Shown: piece by piece, positions 1-5,711 of the stretch
Layout: each line of letters opens with the position of its first letter
Position numbering within the stretch: position 1 is the first letter of the stretch
Source: an uncultured Eubacteriales bacterium
Lineage (GTDB): Bacteria > Bacillota > Clostridia > Christensenellales > CAG-917
NCBI GenBank assembly: GCA_900551145.1
Contig: URUQ01000041.1
Span: 1-10,291, forward strand
Reading direction: 5' to 3'
Length of the DNA stretch: 10,291 nt
Made by a program: the position numbers and the translations under genes
Notes under the pieces: generated by a model
Database searches by the model: none
Seen by the model: only the letters and a program-made list of their open reading frames with translations
Told to the model about the DNA's origin: nothing

Positions 1-35
1 CGTCTCGTGGGCTCGGAGATGTGTATAAGAGACAG
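1..35 (+). other. Nextera transposase/Read 2 adapter left on the contig
   Basis: Positions 2-35 match the 34-base Nextera Read 2 transposase adapter, including the 19-bp Tn5 mosaic end at 17-35. In the frame starting at base 4 it encodes the familiar artefact peptide LVGSEMCIRDS. Base 1 (c) is what would precede the adapter if the i7 index seen at the other end were present. This is library-preparation sequence, not genome, so biological sequence begins at base 36. Confidence 0.98.
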
Positions 36-66
36 TCATAAATACGAACAAAATATCAAAAAAGCG

Positions 67-97
67 TTGAAAAATTCAAAAAGAATGATATTATTAT
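67..97 (+). promoter_or_regulatory. possible promoter of the AraC-family gene
   Basis: TTGAAA at 67-72 is followed by AT-rich sequence with TATTAT at 89-94 (16-base spacer) and again at 92-97 (19-base spacer). The first pairing would place the transcription start at about the ATG at 101, implying a leaderless or nearly leaderless message. That would fit the lack of a good Shine-Dalgarno site. The region is AT-rich and only 65 genomic bases precede the gene, so chance matches are easy. Confidence 0.25.
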
Positions 98-100
98 GAT

Positions 101-871
101 ATGAGCAACGTGCAAGACAGAAAATTGAACGTGGAATTTCTTCCCAAAGGCGTATTCGATCCGCAATTTCAGCAACGAGAGAGTGGCGTCGTCCACACTC
201 CGTATAGCCGAGAAGTGGCGTTTTATACGTGCGTGAAAAACGGCGATTTGCAAGGACTTCAAAGCAGTATGGCAAGTTTTATGCAAGATTCGCTCGTCGT
301 GGGAAGAATGAGCAACGACAACTTGCGCCAAGTGAAGTATTTGGCGGTGAGTTGTATTACGCTTGCCACGCGTTACGCCGTCGAGGGCGGGCTTATGGAA
401 AGCGAGGCGTATAATTTGTCGGATAAGTATATCCAAAGCGTGGACAAAATGGACGATGCCGACGATATATTGAAATTCCTTATCGACAAGGCCGTGGAAC
501 TTACTTCGCTCGTCAAAGAGCATAAAAACAGACTGGAATATCCGCCGTATATACGAAAAGCGATAAGGATAATAGACGCGCATTTACACGACAAACTCGT
601 GTGCGAAGACATAGCAAGAGAGTGCTGTGTAAGCGTGGACTATTTGTCCAAGCAGTTCAAAGCGTACGTCGGAGTGGGCGTGAAACGGTACGTGCTTTCG
701 CAAAAACTCAATGCGTCAAAGGAATTGCTGCTTGAAGATATTCCGTACAAAGACGTGGCGTACTATTTTGGCTTCTGTTCGCAAACACACTATATAAGCG
801 CATTTGTAAAAGAATACGGAATGACTCCCAAGCAATTCGTCAGAGCAAACGCCGAAAAGATAAATGCGTAG
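101..871 (+). CDS. AraC-family transcriptional regulator (YSIRK-type helical N-domain)
   Basis: This 256-residue protein is a predicted cytoplasmic DNA-binding regulator. Residues about 150-248 form the two-helix-turn-helix AraC/XylS domain. The first HTH lies around DIARECCVSVDYLSKQFKAY (169-188). The second lies around DVAYYFGFCSQTHYISAFVK (218-237), followed by the family signature GMTPKQFV (240-247). Residues about 30-140 are an all-helical segment with SNDNLRQVKY, EGGL and YNLSDKYIQ. This pattern is typical of a Bacillota AraC subgroup annotated as YSIRK-type regulators, in place of a cupin sensor domain, so the ligand cannot be read from sequence. The ATG at 101 is the first start after an in-frame stop at 86-88; the upstream ribosome site is weak. 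It is separated by 183 bases from the sigma-factor gene and may be independent of it. Confidence 0.85.
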   Translation: MSNVQDRKLNVEFLPKGVFDPQFQQRESGVVHTPYSREVAFYTCVKNGDLQGLQSSMASFMQDSLVVGRMSNDNLRQVKYLAVSCITLATRYAVEGGLMESEAYNLSDKYIQSVDKMDDADDILKFLIDKAVELTSLVKEHKNRLEYPPYIRKAIRIIDAHLHDKLVCEDIARECCVSVDYLSKQFKAYVGVGVKRYVLSQKLNASKELLLEDIPYKDVAYYFGFCSQTHYISAFVKEYGMTPKQFVRANAEKINA

Positions 872-877
872 GAAAAA

Positions 878-896
878 CGCTTGGTAAGCGACTTTT
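878..896 (+). terminator. weak candidate terminator after the AraC-family gene
   Basis: A 5-bp stem CGCTT/AAGCG (878-882 and 886-890) with a GGT loop is followed after two bases by TTTT. It lies 7 bases past the stop codon. The stem is short and the T run brief, so it is at best a weak intrinsic terminator. Confidence 0.3.
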
Positions 897-1007
897 GAAA
901 TTGTAATTGCAAGAAGCGATGGTTTACATTGCAGAATACGGCGATTAAAACCGCAATATCGTCATAACGAGGGAATATTGTACGAAAGATAAAATCGCAC
1001 GAATACC

Positions 1008-1032
1008 GTAACCGAACCAAAATTCGCACGTG
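1008..1032 (+). promoter_or_regulatory. possible ECF-type promoter of the sigma-factor operon
   Basis: GTAACC at 1008-1013, a 15-base spacer and CGTG at 1029-1032 resemble the general ECF promoter layout (an AAC-containing -35 element and a CGT-containing -10 element). It lies 22 bases upstream of the start codon. ECF operons are often autoregulated, which makes the position suggestive, but these short matches could be chance. Confidence 0.2.
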
Positions 1033-1054
1033 TATTTAGTGGAAGGAGGATTGA

Positions 1055-1534
1055 ATGAAGAACGAGACTTTGGAAAGGCTCATCAAAAAGCACTACAATG
1101 AGGCTTTGCTTTACGTGTACTCGTTTTGTCACAATCGCTCGCTTTCGGAAGATATAGTACAAGAGTCTTTTATGCGCGCGTTCCGTTCTATCGACGTAGA
1201 AAAGGACGGATTTAAATATTGGCTATTCAAGGTGTGTAGAAACTGCTACTTCGATTATTTGCGCAAGAATAAACGCGTTGGCGCGATAGAGTTCGACGTT
1301 GCGGACGAAAACGACTTGATAGACTCCGTTATCCAAAAAGAAGAGTATCGCGCGCTGTATAAAGCGATATCGCTTCTAAAAGACAACTATCGGGAAATCG
1401 TGCGACTTTTCTACTTTGACGGTATGTCGGTAAAGGAAATCGCGTCCATACTCGACACAAGCATAGAGAACGTAAAAATTCAACTCTATCGTGCAAGACT
1501 GAAACTTAAGGAAATTTTGGAGGGTAATATATGA
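1055..1534 (+). CDS. ECF-type RNA polymerase sigma factor
   Basis: At 159 residues this has the usual length of a minimal extracytoplasmic-function sigma factor: region 2, a short linker and region 4. Region 2 spans about residues 8-73 and includes DIVQESFMRAFRSI (33-46, region 2.2) and the WLFKVCRNCYFDYLR stretch (56-70, regions 2.3/2.4). Region 4 spans about 98-153 with LFYFDGMSVKEIASILD and NVKIQLYRARLKL, the helix-turn-helix that contacts the -35 element. A strong ribosome site, GGAAGGAGG, lies at 1041-1049. The stop codon overlaps the next ORF's start in ATGA, so the two genes are translationally coupled. The overlapping membrane protein is the expected partner that would hold this sigma factor inactive until a signal arrives. 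The subgroup and target genes cannot be assigned from sequence alone. Confidence 0.93.
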   Translation: MKNETLERLIKKHYNEALLYVYSFCHNRSLSEDIVQESFMRAFRSIDVEKDGFKYWLFKVCRNCYFDYLRKNKRVGAIEFDVADENDLIDSVIQKEEYRALYKAISLLKDNYREIVRLFYFDGMSVKEIASILDTSIENVKIQLYRARLKLKEILEGNI

Positions 1535-2103
1535 ATTTTGAAGAGGCGTTCGCACGTTATAAAGACGGCATTGCGACGGAAGAAGAAAAGGCGTATGTCA
1601 GACAACAATTGGAAATTGCCAACGCATTCGTTGCCGATGACGAAAAACGTCAATCCGTACCCGTCGCGGAAGCAAGCGACGATGACGTGAAAAAGGCAAA
1701 GAAGAAGTTTAAGTGGCGTTATGTCGTAATCCCCGCACTCTCGCTTATATGCACTCTTTTGGCGATTGCGGCAATTCTCGGCGGTGTGTTCGGCTCTGCG
1801 GCGTCGTATGCAAAACGATCCGTCGTTTTTGGCAAGAACGATTGCGAGGTTATCGCAAGAGAAAAACTTGAAGAGGTCATACCGAGCAGTAGTCTCCCTT
1901 CTTTGGCTTCGACTTTTGAGGTGGACGACGTCGAGACGGAATTCAACTACGTCGCGCATGATATAAAGAAGAGTTATTATTCCTATTATTTCACCTTCGA
2001 GCGCGACAAAAAGGCGTATCCCGATGACAACGAAGTGAAAGTGATTATCGAAGTCAACACCGTAACGGGCGTTGCGACTCTCGTGAAAATCAAAGATAGA
2101 TAA
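1531..2103 (+). CDS. putative anti-sigma factor, single-pass membrane protein
   Basis: This 190-residue protein overlaps the sigma-factor gene by 4 bases and has a ribosome site (TTGGAGGG) at 1517-1524. Residues 1-60 are charged and predicted cytoplasmic, with FEEAFARYKDGIATEEEKAYV near the N-terminus. A basic stretch, KKAKKKFKWR (54-63), precedes one hydrophobic segment at about 64-90, giving an N-in topology. Residues about 95-190 would lie outside the membrane. The tail (about 127-188, ending IEVNTVTGVATLVKIKD) resembles the beta-rich PepSY pattern, though weakly. No HxxxCxxC zinc-binding anti-sigma motif is present; the only cysteines are C74 in the membrane segment and C105. The anti-sigma role is inferred from coupling and topology. 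No sequence-family match was established. Confidence 0.65.
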   Translation: MNFEEAFARYKDGIATEEEKAYVRQQLEIANAFVADDEKRQSVPVAEASDDDVKKAKKKFKWRYVVIPALSLICTLLAIAAILGGVFGSAASYAKRSVVFGKNDCEVIAREKLEEVIPSSSLPSLASTFEVDDVETEFNYVAHDIKKSYYSYYFTFERDKKAYPDDNEVKVIIEVNTVTGVATLVKIKDR

Positions 2104-2126
2104 AATCAAACGAAGGATATCAAGCG

Positions 2127-2151
2127 AAGCGTGCCTTTTGGCGCGCTTTTT
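2127..2151 (+). terminator. rho-independent terminator of the sigma/anti-sigma operon
   Basis: The arms AAGCGTGCC (2127-2135) and GGCGCGCTT (2140-2148) form a 9-bp stem with one T-G wobble and a TTTT loop. The T run continues to 2151. It lies 24 bases past the stop of the putative anti-sigma gene. Confidence 0.85.
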
Positions 2152-2331
2152 ACTTGCCGTTTTAGCCTCTTTGTCGAGTGATTTTTTATCGTCGTGTCAA
2201 GCGAAAATCGACAACACGTTTTTATCGTTGCGTTAATGGGCTTGTTTGCGATTTTTCATTTGTCGTGCAATCGTGCTTAGTCGGCGCACTTTTATTATTG
2301 AAAATTCAAATATATTTTTTCCGCTTATTTT

Positions 2332-2337
2332 TATAAT
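2332..2337 (+). promoter_or_regulatory. candidate -10 element of the YtxC-like gene
   Basis: A perfect TATAAT sits 31 bases before the ATG at 2368. No convincing -35 element is found 16-18 bases upstream; the nearest TTGAAA (2298-2303) is 28 bases away. Since the strong terminator at 2127-2151 separates this gene from the upstream operon, its own promoter is expected somewhere in 2152-2350. Confidence 0.4.
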
Positions 2338-2367
2338 CGCTTTGCATACAATATTCACGAGGTGTTT

Positions 2368-3081
2368 ATGTGGTCAAACTTAATAAGTATCGACAAAGGG
2401 TACGATAAGGAGATAGGATATATACTTGACAAGCTTCAATGTACAAAAGACGTGTCGTACGCAATAGAGGAGTCCGAGGACAGAATGTGGATTTATCTTG
2501 CAAGTGCGTGCGAGTGTGCGGACGAGGTTGAAAACAAGATTTACGATATACTCGACGTGGTATTTTTGTCCTTTTTCAAATTGCGCTTTTTTCTTGAGCG
2601 ATTGCCGATAAGAGCGCTCAATCATGCCAAGTGTGCACTGCTAAGCTCAATCGTAAATTTCGATAGAGATTTTGAAAGCGGAATAATCGCAAAGACGTTG
2701 TCAAACTCGCTTGACTACAACGTTGACGGCCTTTTTAATTTTCGCTTGCGCTCACTCAAAGAGGCGTGGAGCGAAATTGCCGACGTCGCTTCGAGATTGC
2801 TCGAAGGCAGTAGCGGTGATACGGATATATACGATATAGCATCGTTTATTGCGGGGACGGACGGGGGAAAGAACCAAATATGCGTTGAGCGCAATCGCCT
2901 CAAAAATTTGACGGAAAGACACTTTGTGGAAGTGGTCAATCTGTTCGATGCGGAAGAATACAACATATTGAGTGCAATCATAAAAGAAAAGCCTTGTGAA
3001 ATAGTGATTGAAAACAACTCTTTTTCAACGCCGATGAACTCTACTTTGCGTCATATTGCAAGGGTTATAGAAAAATCGTAA
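2368..3081 (+). CDS. YtxC-like putative sporulation protein (divergent)
   Basis: This 237-residue soluble protein has no signal peptide or clear membrane segment. Its middle part resembles the YtxC family (a sporulation-associated family of unknown biochemical role in Bacillota). An alpha-helical region around residues 56-118 leads into VDGLFNFRLRSLKEAWSEIADVASRLL (119-145), matching the family's 'GF.(R/N)FRL..Y...L..IVD.A' pattern as I remember it. The C-terminal end (about 185-237) has the expected alternation of short strands and helices. The ATG at 2368 is preferred over the GTG at 2362 because GAGGTG (2359-2364) is correctly placed as ribosome site for the ATG. The gene stands alone, between a terminator upstream and a bidirectional terminator downstream. 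If the assignment is right, it supports an endospore-forming ancestry. Similarity is modest and the protein is somewhat short for the family. Confidence 0.55.
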   Translation: MWSNLISIDKGYDKEIGYILDKLQCTKDVSYAIEESEDRMWIYLASACECADEVENKIYDILDVVFLSFFKLRFFLERLPIRALNHAKCALLSSIVNFDRDFESGIIAKTLSNSLDYNVDGLFNFRLRSLKEAWSEIADVASRLLEGSSGDTDIYDIASFIAGTDGGKNQICVERNRLKNLTERHFVEVVNLFDAEEYNILSAIIKEKPCEIVIENNSFSTPMNSTLRHIARVIEKS

Positions 3082-3132
3082 AAACACGATGTGTGTTGCA
3101 AAAACGAAGAGAAATGCGCAAAACCGCCAAAA

Positions 3133-3161
3133 ACGCCTATATTTTGACTAAATATAGGCGT
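3133..3161 (-). terminator. perfect 12-bp hairpin, possible secondary terminator for serCA
   Basis: ACGCCTATATTT (3133-3144) and AAATATAGGCGT (3150-3161) are exact reverse complements around a 5-base loop. On the minus strand the hairpin is followed by TTTTT, so it could act as a second terminator downstream of serA. On the plus strand no T run follows, so it is not an intrinsic terminator for the YtxC-like gene. It could also be an operator or RNA-processing element. Confidence 0.5.
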
Positions 3162-3196
3162 ATAAAAGCACGAAAAGTGTTACAATATGTCTAAAC

Positions 3197-3233
3197 TAAA
3201 CACGAAACGTGTATAAACGTATAATGGTTATAC
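3197..3233 (+). promoter_or_regulatory. promoter-like stretch with overlapping palindromes
   Basis: TAAACA (3197-3202), a 17-base spacer and TATAAT (3220-3225) resemble a sigma-A promoter pointing right. Two palindromes overlap it: ACACG-AAA-CGTGT (3200-3212) in the spacer and GTATAA-TGG-TTATAC (3219-3233) across the -10. GTATAA also occurs at 3211-3216. A second possible -10, TGTTACAAT, is at 3178-3186. No gene starts downstream, so any transcript would be short and end at the 3259-3287 terminator. Confidence 0.3.
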
Positions 3234-3258
3234 AGTCGTCATTGGAGATTTAGGCAAC

Positions 3259-3287
3259 AAAAAAACGGGCAGTTACGCCCGTTTTTT
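3259..3287. terminator. bidirectional rho-independent terminator
   Basis: ACGGGC (3265-3270) and GCCCGT (3277-3282) form a 6-bp GC-rich stem with loop AGTTAC, flanked by seven A's on the left and a T run to 3287 on the right. The A/T flanks extend the pairing, and the structure reads as an intrinsic terminator on both strands. It serves the leftward serC-serA operon (33 bases after the serA stop codon) and the rightward YtxC-like gene, which converge here. Confidence 0.92.
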
Positions 3288-3320
3288 CATTGTATTCGGT
3301 TGTGTTGAGTAGCCGGGGCA

Positions 3321-4415
3321 TCAGTAGACTTTGCGCGCCTTTATAGTGTTGCTCGTCGTGAGCGTTGCAAGGTCAAGTTCGGTATCCGTATCGATTATCG
3401 TATAGCGTATACCGTTTCTTACCGCACTTACTCCGCAAAATTCGGAAGCGCCGGTATCGTTTGAGATTACGGTATAGCGGTGAGTTGCCGATTTTACAAC
3501 GGACAAATTGGGCATATTGACGGAATTGACGATATTGCCGTTTTCGATATAGTCTTTGAGTTCTTTTGCAGCCATTACCGCGCAGTTGTCTTCCGCCTCT
3601 TCGGTAGAAGCACCGAGGTGAGGCACTGCGACGATACCTTCGCATCTTACGCAATCACCGTCCGGAAAATCGACGACGTATTTTCGCACTTTTTTGCTTG
3701 CGAGCGCGTCTTTGATTGCGCCCACGTCGCAAAGTTCTCCGCGTGCGGCGTTGACGATTATCACGCCGTCTTTCATCGTTGAGATGCTATCGGCGTTGAT
3801 TAGATGTTTGGTTTCGGGCGTCATCGGAAGATGTAGCGTGACGAAATCCGCGTTTTTCCAAGCGTTTTTCATATCGTCGAAAATCGTTACGAAGGGGATT
3901 TCTTCCTTTGCGGATTGCGAGATGAAGGGGTCGTAGCCTACGACGTTCATACCAAGAGCGTGCGCCGAGATTGCAACTTTTCTGCCTATTGCGCCGAGTC
4001 CCAAAACACAAAGTGTTTTTCCTTGAATCTCGTTGCCTGCAAACGCACTCTTTCCTTTTTCCACTTGTTTTGCCACGTCGTCACCCGTGAGCGTGTTTGC
4101 CCAATTGCTTGCTTCGACGACGTTTCTTGCGCCGATAATGAGGTATGCGATGACGAGTTCCTTAACCGCGTTGGCGTTTGCGCCCGGGGTGTTGAACACG
4201 CAAATACCTTTCTTTGCGTAGTCCGCGTGCGGAATATTGTTGACGCCTGCGCCCGCTCTTGCAACGGCAAGAAGGGAAGACGGAACTTGATATTCATCCA
4301 TTTTGAAAGAGCGCACGAGTATACCGACGGGGTCGGTGCAATTATCCGTGACGGTATAGCCTTCGAGCACGGGATTTGCAAGTTTTGATATGGAATTGAG
4401 TTTGAGAATATTCAT
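3321..4415 (-). CDS. serA: D-3-phosphoglycerate dehydrogenase, short clostridial type
   Basis: SerA oxidises 3-phosphoglycerate to 3-phosphohydroxypyruvate with NAD, the first step of the phosphorylated serine pathway, in the cytoplasm. The 364-residue protein shows RAGAGVNNI (53-61), the nucleotide-binding GLGAIG (139-144), NAARGE with catalytic Arg225, and PHLGAST with catalytic His266. The usual catalytic Glu 29 residues after the Arg is not seen; a VDFPDGD stretch (248-254) occupies that region, similar to the 'TDFP' motif I recall from short clostridial SerA proteins. The C-terminus (about 311-364) looks like an ACT serine-sensing domain that has lost roughly 15 residues between its first strand (RYTVISND) and the RYTIIDTD strand. 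It lies 20 bases downstream of serC with a ribosome site AGGTGA (reverse complement, near 4420-4425). The gene could encode another D-2-hydroxyacid dehydrogenase, but the serC neighbour makes SerA by far the best call. Confidence 0.9.
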   Translation of the reverse strand: MNILKLNSISKLANPVLEGYTVTDNCTDPVGILVRSFKMDEYQVPSSLLAVARAGAGVNNIPHADYAKKGICVFNTPGANANAVKELVIAYLIIGARNVVEASNWANTLTGDDVAKQVEKGKSAFAGNEIQGKTLCVLGLGAIGRKVAISAHALGMNVVGYDPFISQSAKEEIPFVTIFDDMKNAWKNADFVTLHLPMTPETKHLINADSISTMKDGVIIVNAARGELCDVGAIKDALASKKVRKYVVDFPDGDCVRCEGIVAVPHLGASTEEAEDNCAVMAAKELKDYIENGNIVNSVNMPNLSVVKSATHRYTVISNDTGASEFCGVSAVRNGIRYTIIDTDTELDLATLTTSNTIKARKVY

Positions 4416-4435
4416 ATCTTCACCTAAATTTTAGC

Positions 4436-5512
4436 TTATTTGTTTTCAAGTTCAAACTTCTTCATAAACTCGATGAGGGCTTTGACGCCTTCCACCGGCA
4501 TTGCGTTGTAGATTGACGCGCGCATACCGCCCACGAGTTTGTGTCCTTTGAGGGATACGAGTCCGTTGGCTTCCGCTTCTTTGACGAATTTGGCGTTGAG
4601 TTCGTCTGTTGGAGCGACGAATGGCACGTTCATAATGGAACGACTGTCTTTTTCAACGTAGTTGTTATAAAAGTCGGAATTGTCGATGAAGTCGTAAAGC
4701 ATACCCGCTTTTTCTCTGTTGATTTGCTCGATAGCCTCGACACCGCCCGTTTTTTTGAGGTGGCGCAAGTTGAGCATCATCATATAGATTGACCAACACG
4801 GCGGAGTGTTGTAAAGGCTGTTTGCGTCTATTTGCGTGCGGTATTTGAGCATGGTGGGGCAAATGGGGAGTTCACCGCCCAGCATATCGTCTTTGACGAT
4901 AACGAGTGTAACGCCTGCGGGAGCAAGGTTTTTTTGCGCACCTGCGTAAATGAGAGAATACTTGCTTACGTCTGTTTTTTCGCTCATAATGCAAGAGGAC
5001 AAGTCCGCAACGAGGGGTACGCCGTTTGTGTCGGGAAGAGTGTGATATTTCGAGCCGAAAATGGTGTTGTTTTCGGTGATGTGAACGTAGCTTGCGTCTT
5101 GTCTGAAATCGGACGGAGACGTCTTGGGAATGTAGGTGAATTTCTTGTCTTCGCTGGACGCGACGAGCCTGATATCACCATATTTTTGTGCTTCCTTGTA
5201 CGCTTTTTTGGCAAAGTTGCCCGTCACGATATAATCCGCTTTTCCCGTTTTGAGCAAGTTGAGCGGAATTGCCTCGAACTGCGTGGAAGCACCGCCTTGC
5301 ACCATAATCACGTGATAGTTTTCGGGGATTTGCATAAGTTCGCGCACCAAGTCGAGACACTCGTTATTGATTGCGTCATACCATTTGGAGCGGTGGCTCA
5401 TCTCCATAACGCTCATACCCGAGCCGTTATAATCTGTAATGGATTTTCCCGCCTCTTGCAATACCTCGACGGGGAGCATGGACGGACCTGCGGAAAAGTT
5501 GTAAACTCTCAT
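4436..5512 (-). CDS. serC: phosphoserine aminotransferase
   Basis: SerC is a PLP-dependent class V aminotransferase that converts 3-phosphohydroxypyruvate and glutamate to 3-phosphoserine and 2-oxoglutarate. The 358-residue length is typical for the family. The family N-terminus VYNFSAGPSMLP (3-14) is followed by MEMSHRS (37-43) and the cofactor-contact motif QGGASTQF (72-79). The PLP-binding lysine is in YAGAQKNLAPAG (K194), and GHKLVGGMRASIYNAMP (323-339) carries a substrate-phosphate arginine (R331). The start at 5512 has a good ribosome site, AAGGAG (5518-5523 read on the minus strand). It is the first gene of a leftward operon with serA. A phosphoserine phosphatase (SerB) is not in the window. 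A sigma-A-like promoter and a palindrome lie just upstream. Confidence 0.96.
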   Translation of the reverse strand: MRVYNFSAGPSMLPVEVLQEAGKSITDYNGSGMSVMEMSHRSKWYDAINNECLDLVRELMQIPENYHVIMVQGGASTQFEAIPLNLLKTGKADYIVTGNFAKKAYKEAQKYGDIRLVASSEDKKFTYIPKTSPSDFRQDASYVHITENNTIFGSKYHTLPDTNGVPLVADLSSCIMSEKTDVSKYSLIYAGAQKNLAPAGVTLVIVKDDMLGGELPICPTMLKYRTQIDANSLYNTPPCWSIYMMMLNLRHLKKTGGVEAIEQINREKAGMLYDFIDNSDFYNNYVEKDSRSIMNVPFVAPTDELNAKFVKEAEANGLVSLKGHKLVGGMRASIYNAMPVEGVKALIEFMKKFELENK

Positions 5513-5530
5513 AAATTCTCCTTTTTATTG

Positions 5531-5546
5531 CGATATTCAAATATCG
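5531..5546. repeat. 16-bp inverted repeat in the serC leader
   Basis: CGATATT (5531-5537) and AATATCG (5540-5546) are exact reverse complements with a 2-base centre. The repeat lies between the predicted serC promoter and its ribosome site, about 19 bases before the start codon. It could be an operator or a short leader hairpin. It is AT-rich, so chance is not excluded. Confidence 0.4.
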
Positions 5547-5557
5547 TTTATATCTAT

Positions 5558-5586
5558 ATCGTAAAGGCAAAATCGGCGTTTGTAAA
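5558..5586 (-). promoter_or_regulatory. predicted sigma-A promoter of serC-serA
   Basis: On the minus strand TTTACA (5586-5581, 5 of 6 consensus) is separated by exactly 17 bases from TACGAT (5563-5558, 4 of 6). Transcription would start near 5551, giving a leader of about 40 bases that contains the 5531-5546 inverted repeat. Confidence 0.5.
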
Positions 5587-5626
5587 GATGTTTTTTTTCT
5601 GCTTTTGTAAGTATTTGCATATTCTC

Positions 5627-5655
5627 TTGCTTAAAACGCAAAAATAGTGTAATAT
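5627..5655 (+). promoter_or_regulatory. possible promoter of the RNase J run
   Basis: TTGCTT (5627-5632), a 17-base spacer and TAATAT (5650-5655) are a plausible but imperfect sigma-A promoter. An alternative -10, TATACT (5675-5680), has no matching -35. Some promoter is expected here, since the upstream gene runs the other way. Confidence 0.3.
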
Positions 5656-5711
5656 ATTAAAATAGATAAATATGTATACTATCGCGCGCTTAGGCGCATA
5701 TGGAGAATAAA

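Noticed and set aside
1486..2109. 207-codon minus-strand frame opposite the putative anti-sigma gene
   Set aside because: The plus-strand gene is coupled to the sigma factor by ATGA overlap and has a proper membrane segment; the antisense frame has no supporting motif or context.
2193..2223. Second terminator-like hairpin (CGTGT/ACACG followed by TTTTT)
   Set aside because: The 5-bp stem has a 16-base loop, and a much stronger terminator lies just upstream; it is probably chance.
2362..2367. GTG at 2362 as the start of the YtxC-like gene
   Set aside because: This GTG is part of the GAGGTG ribosome site that serves the ATG at 2368.
3188..3253. Two 9-codon frames in the intergenic region (ATG at 3188 and 3224)
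   Set aside because: They are very short, without ribosome sites, and overlap palindromes that explain the sequence better.
4832..5647. 271-codon plus-strand reading frame opposite serC
   Set aside because: It lies wholly over the well-recognised serC gene and its upstream region, shows no family motifs, and is explained by the codon bias of the real gene.
5700..5711. Upstream ATG as the start of RNase J
   Set aside because: Four codons further on, the ATG at 5712 has a well-spaced GGAGA; the first ATG has no ribosome site.
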